In this document: one piece after another, positions 58,335 through 64,000 of the stretch
How positions within the stretch are numbered: position 1 is the first letter of the stretch
How the letters are laid out: every line of letters begins with the position of its first letter
DNA from: Spirometra erinaceieuropaei
Taxonomy: Eukaryota > Platyhelminthes > Cestoda > Diphyllobothriidea > Diphyllobothriidae
Reading direction: 5' to 3'
Assembly: GCA_902702965.1 (NCBI GenBank)
Contig: CACRXP010000398.1
Span: 165,070 to 229,069 of the forward strand
Length of the DNA: 64,000 nt
The notes under the pieces: model-generated
What the model was told of the DNA's origin: nothing
Database searches by the model: none
The model's input: only the letters and a program-made list of their open reading frames with translations
Program-made: the position numbers and the translations under genes

Positions 58335-59333
58335 CTTTATTCCGTACAATATTGATCCTGTCTTGTCCACGACCATTGAAACCAAAAAGGCCACGAAAAT
58401 ACCAGCTCCAATCATTAGTGCACCACATAAACCGGCAAATTCGTTCGAGTAGCCTGTTGAGCACAACATTTGCTGAAAAAGCGCGGAAACCGTGGTGAAA
58501 TATGCCAAACCAGCTGCGAAACCGGACGCAAGCAATAAAAACCCTCGATTTCCTAGGACAACCCATGTGCTCTTCAAAAAGCAGCGCAGCTGAATGGCCA
58601 GATACCGGTTTCCGCTTTCTAGTCGGCGACGGCGCGCAATATCCTGAAAGACGGCCGAGGCAACAGAAGGTGGGTTGGGCGGACGCGCACGCCAAAACGC
58701 CGGCAGAGTTAGTGAAGCCACAAAGAAAGCGATCGCAAAAAGTGAAACTTCAAGGGATGGAAGATCAGCCGGTTGTTTAACAAGTAAAGGGGGGTAGGCA
58801 CTTCCGATGAGAACTCCGAAGGAATTAGCCAGGGACGCAAGTGTAGTCGCTGTCGTCCTTTGTGTATCCGGAAACCATACGAGAGCAAGCTTAGTAGGAG
58901 CAAACAAACAAAAGGGCTGAGCGATGGAGGCGATAATTTGAGCGATGATTAATAGCACAAAGCGTGAAAATGGTTGTACCAGCCAGGTGGAAGTCAGTCG
59001 GAGAAACGCACACAGAAGGTTGCAAAGGATGCCTGTGCCAAGCACGAACCGGACTCCAAAAATGTCAATTAACGCAGCTGTTGCAAGGCCAAGCAGGACA
59101 GTTGTGAGGGGAAATATGAGATTTATGGCATTGAGACTGTATGCAGTCATATTATAGTATGAAATTGCATGATTTGCAACAGGTGCGAGTGCAATCCATA
59201 GTATTCCACTTAAAATATTTTGAGCCGACAACCCCAGAAGAACCAACCAACGAAACCAGGACGGTTTGATAATTACTGGGTTGGAACTCGAACTTAATAA
59301 GGGAACTGAAGGCTCAGAGCAACGCATAATCAA
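58335..59333 (-). CDS. Exon 1 of SLC49-family (FLVCR/MFSD7-like) transporter
   Basis: It encodes 333 residues from ATG 59333 (a second ATG follows two codons later) to an AAG/GTACGA donor, with no stop. Residues 25-50 are TM1 (WFRWLVLLGLSAQNILSGIL). The MFS motif A-like ALIDIFGVRFVLGTG lies between TM2 and TM3. AQPFCLFAPTKLALVWFPD, then RTTATTLASLANSFGVLIGS, is the most diagnostic stretch and resembles SLC49A3/A4 and FLVCR proteins. A long cytosolic loop around residues 215-260 precedes TM7 and TM8. SLC49 members move haem, choline, ethanolamine or related solutes; the substrate here cannot be read. Exons 1-3 give about 480 residues, close to family size. Confidence 0.88.
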
Positions 59334-60141
59334 TATGCGAAAGAAGGCCAGTGAGGCCGGTTAAGAAAAACCCGCTTCTCGTTATCGCTTTCAAGGTCAG
59401 TGTGGGTTAGTTTGAACGAAAAGCATTTACTTTATTCCTAAGCGCTTTTGAACTCACACTTTGGCATGTGGTATTCGTGAAGTGCCTTAGTGCCACAGCA
59501 ACGAGGTTGGAAAGATGACAGGATCGCACTTACATGGGAAGAATTCGGAACTAAATTCATAGAATATGGTCACCAAGCAAACCTAGGAAAGATAAGCTTA
59601 TCGAGTTTGTAGGTTTACGCACATTTTCGATTTTTCACTCTTAACTATTTTGTACGGCTGAACGTTTCTGTACGGTTGTTTAAATTAGCTAAAATACATA
59701 CACTTGGTTTCGGCTTGAGAAAAAGCGCGACTTTTGTGTCCGTCTGCTGCTTGGTGTCATTGTTTCGTTGATTGCACTCATTTGCCTCAATCGGTTTTAG
59801 TCAATCGACACGAACCTTTTATATCTTATGGCCATATTTGACTGGACGTAATTTCACCTGAGCGACAAGTCTCATTCATTGACTTCGTCTCGGGATTTTA
59901 CCCAGAACATTCACCCTATGGCCAACGATTCGGGAGAAGGCTTTATTTTTCGTGAATCTGTACAATTATTTACCCTTTGTCGTTTTCCTTATACTTTTTT
60001 TGCTTTCGTTATTTTTCTTGTAAGAAACGCAGCATCCCCCACTTAGAGTTAGGCATTTATTATTTTTTGTAGTTTAATTGCTCTTTATACTACAAAAGTA
60101 GTGACGCTGTTTCTCTATATCTAAGCAACCTCTTGTTTACT
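59334..60141. other. Intergenic: SLC49-like 5' flank and Gypsy leader
   Basis: No gene. The divergent SLC49-like gene starts at the left and the Gypsy gag at the right. ACTACA at about 60090-60095, followed shortly by TAGTGACGCT, looks like an LTR end and a primer-binding site of the TGGTGAC type, but a 5' LTR was not delimited. Confidence 0.35.
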
Positions 60142-60906
60142 ATGACCGATAACGACCCGAAAACCGACTATCTTGACGTCAAAGCCCTTTCCTTTAAACT
60201 ACCCCCTTTTACATCAAGCAACCCCCGGGTTTTTTTTCGTCAAATTGAGGCGGTCTTCTCAAAGAGCCGCATTACTACCGAACGCACCCGATATTCTTAT
60301 GTGGTGGAGAGTCTCCCCTTCGACGTTGCCGTCGATGTCGACGACCTTCTTGATCCCATTCCTGCCAACGACCCGTACACCCAGTTAAAGAATGCCGTTA
60401 TCCAGAGAGTGGCTAAGTCGGCCAATCGAATGCTACGGGAGTTATTCACACAGGTAGAAGTGGGTGATCAAACTCCTTCGCAGCTTACGCGCCACATGCG
60501 TTCATAGCTAGCTGGTCGTCATATGGATGACGATATCTTTCGGCAAATCTGGTTGGATAAATTGCCGTTTCCCATGCAGCAGGTTTTGTCTATGCTTGGC
60601 ATTAGCATCTCTCTAGACAAAATGGCCAATCATGCCGACAGTATCAGTGAATGCTACCCAGTCGGCGCGACATGCGCCAATATTCAACTGACCTCGACTC
60701 CCGACAGATCTGATAGAGTAGCCATTTCCTGTCCGGATGGCATTCCTTCACTAGAACGCGACATTTTTTGTGTGGAGCGGTCATCCTGTCGTTGCTCATC
60801 ACGCAGAGCCACCACGCCATCAGGTCCCTCAAGACAGCCGAACAGTCCTCACCGCGGCGACTATGACGACCTAAAAGACACTGTAGTCTTTTGTACATAC
60901 AAGTAA
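60142..60906 (+). pseudogene. Ty3/Gypsy gag (CsRn1/Kabuki-like) with one in-frame stop
   Basis: From ATG 60142 the frame gives FKLPPFTSSNPRVFFRQIEA, FSKSRITTERTRYSYVVESL, a TQLKNAVIQRVAKS segment and DQTPSQLTRHMRS. A TAG at 60505-60507 interrupts. The same frame continues with MDDDIFRQIWLDKLPFPMQQ, LSMLGISISLDKMANHADSI and so on to 60906. These blocks match the gag of CsRn1-like Gypsy elements, which builds the particle. The part after about 60670 is out of frame with the family and the zinc knuckle is not clear. Confidence 0.85.
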
Positions 60907-61842
60907 GCACCATGTGCACTGCTATAAATAGCTTACAGTCGGACAGAAGGCGGTCACCCTCGCGCCGTCGTTCTAAAGCTCGTGAGCGCCCTCTACAACT
61001 CTATGATAGTATCATCGTATTTACGGTCCGAAAGCACGCAAGTGCATTCCTCCCTACACATACCTACAGGCCTCACCATAGGAAAACGACCGCACCAGCC
61101 AGTAACGGCGACAGCTTCCGCTGGCCAGTCACGACCCGGTCTCCACTTCTATATCAGTAACAAGTCGAGCGGCCTCCGTTTCCCTGTCGATACTGGTGCC
61201 GAGATCAGTGTCATCCCGCCTCCAAGGTGCAACCATCTGTAGCCTTCGCAGTTTTCATTGCAGGCTGCCAATAGCACCACCATCAACATTTATGGCCAAC
61301 GGTCGCTCACACTTGACATCGGTCTTCGGCGACAGTTTCCAGTGGGTCTTTGTGCAGGCCGACTTTAAATCTCCCACTATTGGGGCAGATTTCCTGACAC
61401 CTTTTGGCCTTGCAGTCGACCTCAAGCATCACAAACTTGTCGATACCACAACCACAATCTTTACCGTAGGCATGGCTGCTTCTGAACCCTCGGTTAGCGT
61501 CCAGTTGACCGTACAAAGCTCACCATTCGCTGACATTTTGAAGGACAACGCGTCCCTCACTAAGCCCTATCAGTTCACCGGGAAGGTTCAGTGTACGGTT
61601 AAACATCACATCATCACCACAGGGAAACCTGTTTACGTTCTTCCTCGCCGTCTTCACCCCGAAAACCTTCGGATAGCAAGGAACGAATTTGAGCATATGA
61701 TGAATTTAGGAATTATTGGTCCCTCCTCCAGCCCATGGGATTCTCCTCCCCACATGTTGTCCAAGAAATCGACTGATGATTGGAGACCATGCGGCGACTA
61801 TCGCGCTCCCAACAGAGCCACAGTTCCCGAACGGTACCCTTA
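60907..61842 (+). pseudogene. Ty3/Gypsy pol: protease and RT start, cut by a LINE
   Basis: In one frame GLRFPVDTGAEISVIPP near 61170-61220 is the aspartic protease active-site region (DTGA). After a shift, frame 61196-61843 contains IGADFLTPFGLAVDLKHHKL (end of protease) and EFEHMMNLGIIGPSSSPWDS and DDWRPCGDYRAPNRATVPER (start of RT). At 61842 the sequence changes abruptly to a TTAAT repeat, the 3' tail of a minus-strand LINE. The rest of pol should lie beyond the right edge. The frameshift shows decay before or after the insertion. Confidence 0.88.
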
Positions 61843-64000
61843 ATTTAATTTAATTTAATTTATTAAATGCCAGTTTACAAGCATTGTCAAGGGAAGAGAT
61901 TAAACACAAATCCGACCAGCAGTGAAAAAAAACTCCTGAAGAATAAAAATATAGTTGATGATGGTTTTTATGGTTTGGAGAGTTCAGGAGAAAAAAACTG
62001 CTGGCGGTAGATTTTCGACCGTCAAGAAGGGGGGGAGGGGGTTGCACGGTATCGGAGATTATCGGACGTCAAATTCCTTTCATGAAGTTGGGGATAGTCA
62101 AGGTAGAGGCGTTGAGGAACAGCTGGTGAGATCGGCCATAGTGTTCAGAGACCACAAACGCCATCGCTACGGTAGAGTCGATCAGTGGATTCAGAACCCA
62201 AAATTTGAGGAAGCTTTTCTGAATGCAAAAATCGAGTAAGAGTTCCCTTAAATAAAGGATAATTTTGCAGAGTTTTCACACCCATTGGTAGTTTATTCCA
62301 AATAGCAATTGCATTTACAGAATAGAACCGACGATGTTTAACAGTACGTGCCAGAGGCAGAAATAAGAAGACCTCACGGTGACTGTTACGTCGTGGGTGG
62401 ATATGATGTCTTAAAGAAGTGAGTGGGTTAAATGTGTGATTATATAAGAGTTTAAATAGCAAAAATAGTCCCTTTTGTAATCTACGGAATCATAAAGGAT
62501 CAAGGCCCGTAAGCCGGCAACGTTCTTGGTAAGACAAATGTCGGTGTTCCGGGGTTAAAATTCTCTTGGTAAAAAAGTGTTGAACGGATTCTATTTTCTT
62601 CCGCTCAGTAGCACGCATGAGGCTAAATAAAAACGAACCGTATTCCAGACCAGGTCTAACGTAAATGTTGTAAAGGCGCATTCTGATATCCCTAGTTTTT
62701 AAGTTTCGAAGGATAAACCCAATCGTTCTGCGTTCTTTGGAGACTATCAAGGCACAGTGCTCCGAGAGATTGAGACTCTTGGAGTATGCTATGCCCAGAT
62801 CCTTAATAACCCTGGGCACATTTATAGAGTGACCATCAATATTTAGTTGAGGTTGGTGGTCGTCGCTAACCACCATGACTGAGCACTTATGCCAGGAAAG
62901 AGAAAGGCGCCATGTGCGGCACCACTGAGCGAAAGCCTGTAGATCGCTCTTTAGGAGCTCAAGCAGGATGTCACGATCTGCCGGCTTATATCCATATGCA
63001 ACTTTAAGATCATCGGCATACATGGAAGGCTTACCATTCTGAAATAAATCGGGCACATCATTAACGAAAAGGCAAAATAAAAGCGGGCCGAGTACACTAC
63101 CCTGAATGACTCCACTCCTCACACCTGTGGGATTGGAGATGGTATTGGAAATCTTAACTCGTTGTGTACGAGTGCCCAGGTAAGAGGATGTAAAATTCAA
63201 AAGTTTGCCACCTATTCCGAAAGAGGACAGTTTCAAGAGAAGAAGAGCATGGTCAACACGGTCAAAAGCCTTAGTGAAATCGAAATATACTGTGTAAAGA
63301 GCAAAACCATGGTCCCTAGATTGGAGAACATAGTCAAAGAAAGAGAGTTGACAGGTGTCACAAGATCGAGCTTTGAGGAATCCATGCTGAGCAGCGCTCA
63401 GTAGGTTATTCTCTGTTAAGTGACACTTCATCTTATCCTTGATCAATGTCTCTAAGATCTTCGAAACTGCAGGGAGTGTGTTTATTGGCCGAAAGTCATC
63501 AAATGATGTAGATTTGCCGTGCTTAGGAATGGGCAAAATGTGTGATTCCTTCCACAAGGTAGGATAGGTTTCAGTTTCAAGAGCAAGATTAAATATCTTG
63601 CATAAGAGGGATGGGAAGATCGTGTTTGTATCGGCTTTTAAAATGCTTACTGGGACATCATCAGGGCCTGGATTATAAGATTGACGAAAACGCCGAATCA
63701 CAACAGTCACATCCCACAGAGTGAAAGTTATAGTTTCTAGAACTGCCCTGGTCAGTGGCTGGATGGTCGGAAGCGGAGTGTTCGAGACTTCAATGAACGT
63801 TTTGGACAGGAAATCATTGAAGCTATTAGCGGTTAACTGGGCATCAACTATGGGATTTCCGAGATCGTCTCGTAGGATGGGATGCTGCGTCTTTCTATGA
63901 GTTCGTATTTTTCTAGAGAAAAGTTTCGAGACATTTAACGAATGGTTTTCGGTAAACTGGACCTCTTCGGCTAGTTGGTTTTCTTCAGACGATCTCTTAG
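61843..64000 (-). mobile_element. LINE (jockey/CR1-like), 3' end at left, continues past the window edge
   Basis: On the minus strand the element runs from the window edge to an AAATT-type repeated tail at about 61843-61864, next to Gypsy pol. It contains the RT frame described separately and about 280 bases of 3' untranslated sequence. The 5' part is outside the window. Target-site duplications cannot be tested because the other end is missing. Confidence 0.85.
62145..63999 (-). pseudogene. LINE reverse transcriptase, one in-frame stop, open to the window edge
   Basis: The frame is open from the right edge down to a TGA at 62490-62492 and then continues in the same frame to 62145. RT blocks: NPGPDDVPVSILK, HILPIPKHGKSTSFDDFRPI, AAQHGFLKARSCDTCQLSFF, YTVYFDFTKAFDRVDH (motif A), SGVIQGSVLGPLLFCLFVND (motif B), SMYADDLKVAYG (motif C) and LSWHKCSVMVV. 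All catalytic residues are present. After the stop come RRFYSVNAIAIWNKLP and the end of the protein. The N-terminal extension before 63710 reads NPIVDAQLTANSFNDFLS, so the stated start is only the window edge. It is the best-preserved RT in the window. Confidence 0.9.

Noticed and set aside
1..64000. CRISPR arrays, bacterial operons, prophage or plasmid features
   Set aside because: No regularly spaced short repeats and no bacterial gene organisation; the sequence is eukaryotic with introns and retroelements.

Overview
The window looks like nuclear DNA of a repeat-rich flatworm, most likely a diphyllobothriid-type tapeworm. This is inferred from three things: Penelope-like elements with a C-terminal GIY-YIG domain, an RTE-type LINE whose polyprotein ends in C2H2 fingers of the GLVGHLR type, and a CsRn1/Kabuki-like Ty3/Gypsy gag. 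Genes have GT-AG introns and nothing resembles bacterial organisation. Most of the 64 kb is old, mutated mobile DNA; only two host genes can be supported.

Layout. 0.9-3.4 kb: decayed CR1/jockey-type LINE with an inverted internal piece. 5.8-6.3 kb: Penelope and SINE scraps. 6.85-13.0 kb: a three-exon, plus-strand gene for a probable 12-TM membrane protein (about 508 aa); its introns hold a Penelope fragment, another repeat and a large GAT/GGT microsatellite. 13.5-17.6 kb: decayed minus-strand RTE element with a tandemly duplicated 3' region. 17.7-19.4 kb: Penelope, LTR and fold-back transposon fragments fused together. 20.4-22.1 kb: two copies of a tRNA-headed SINE. 22.1-28.0 kb: no recognisable gene. 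28.0-35.4 kb: a LINE RT remnant and at least three Penelope pieces. 35.8-53.9 kb: a nest of about 1-kb fold-back (long-TIR) elements, SINEs and a large imperfect inverted repeat containing a solo-LTR-like insertion and the only assembly gap. 53.9-59.3 kb: a minus-strand SLC49-family (FLVCR/MFSD7-like) transporter gene whose 3.7-kb intron is full of Penelope and tRNA-like sequence. 60.1-61.8 kb: a Ty3/Gypsy element cut by a minus-strand LINE that runs off the right edge.

The strongest repeat signal is a fold-back family: four full copies of about 970-990 bp, mirror-symmetric with arms of roughly 350-400 bp, no coding capacity, two terminal subfamilies and TA dinucleotides at several ends. It reads as a Tc1/mariner-type MITE family. 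The window also contains several rearranged retroelements (internal inversions, a Penelope/MITE fusion, nested insertions). The two host genes share no visible pathway; both are membrane proteins whose introns have absorbed repeats. Element ages and identities were judged by eye from motifs and alignments, not computed.
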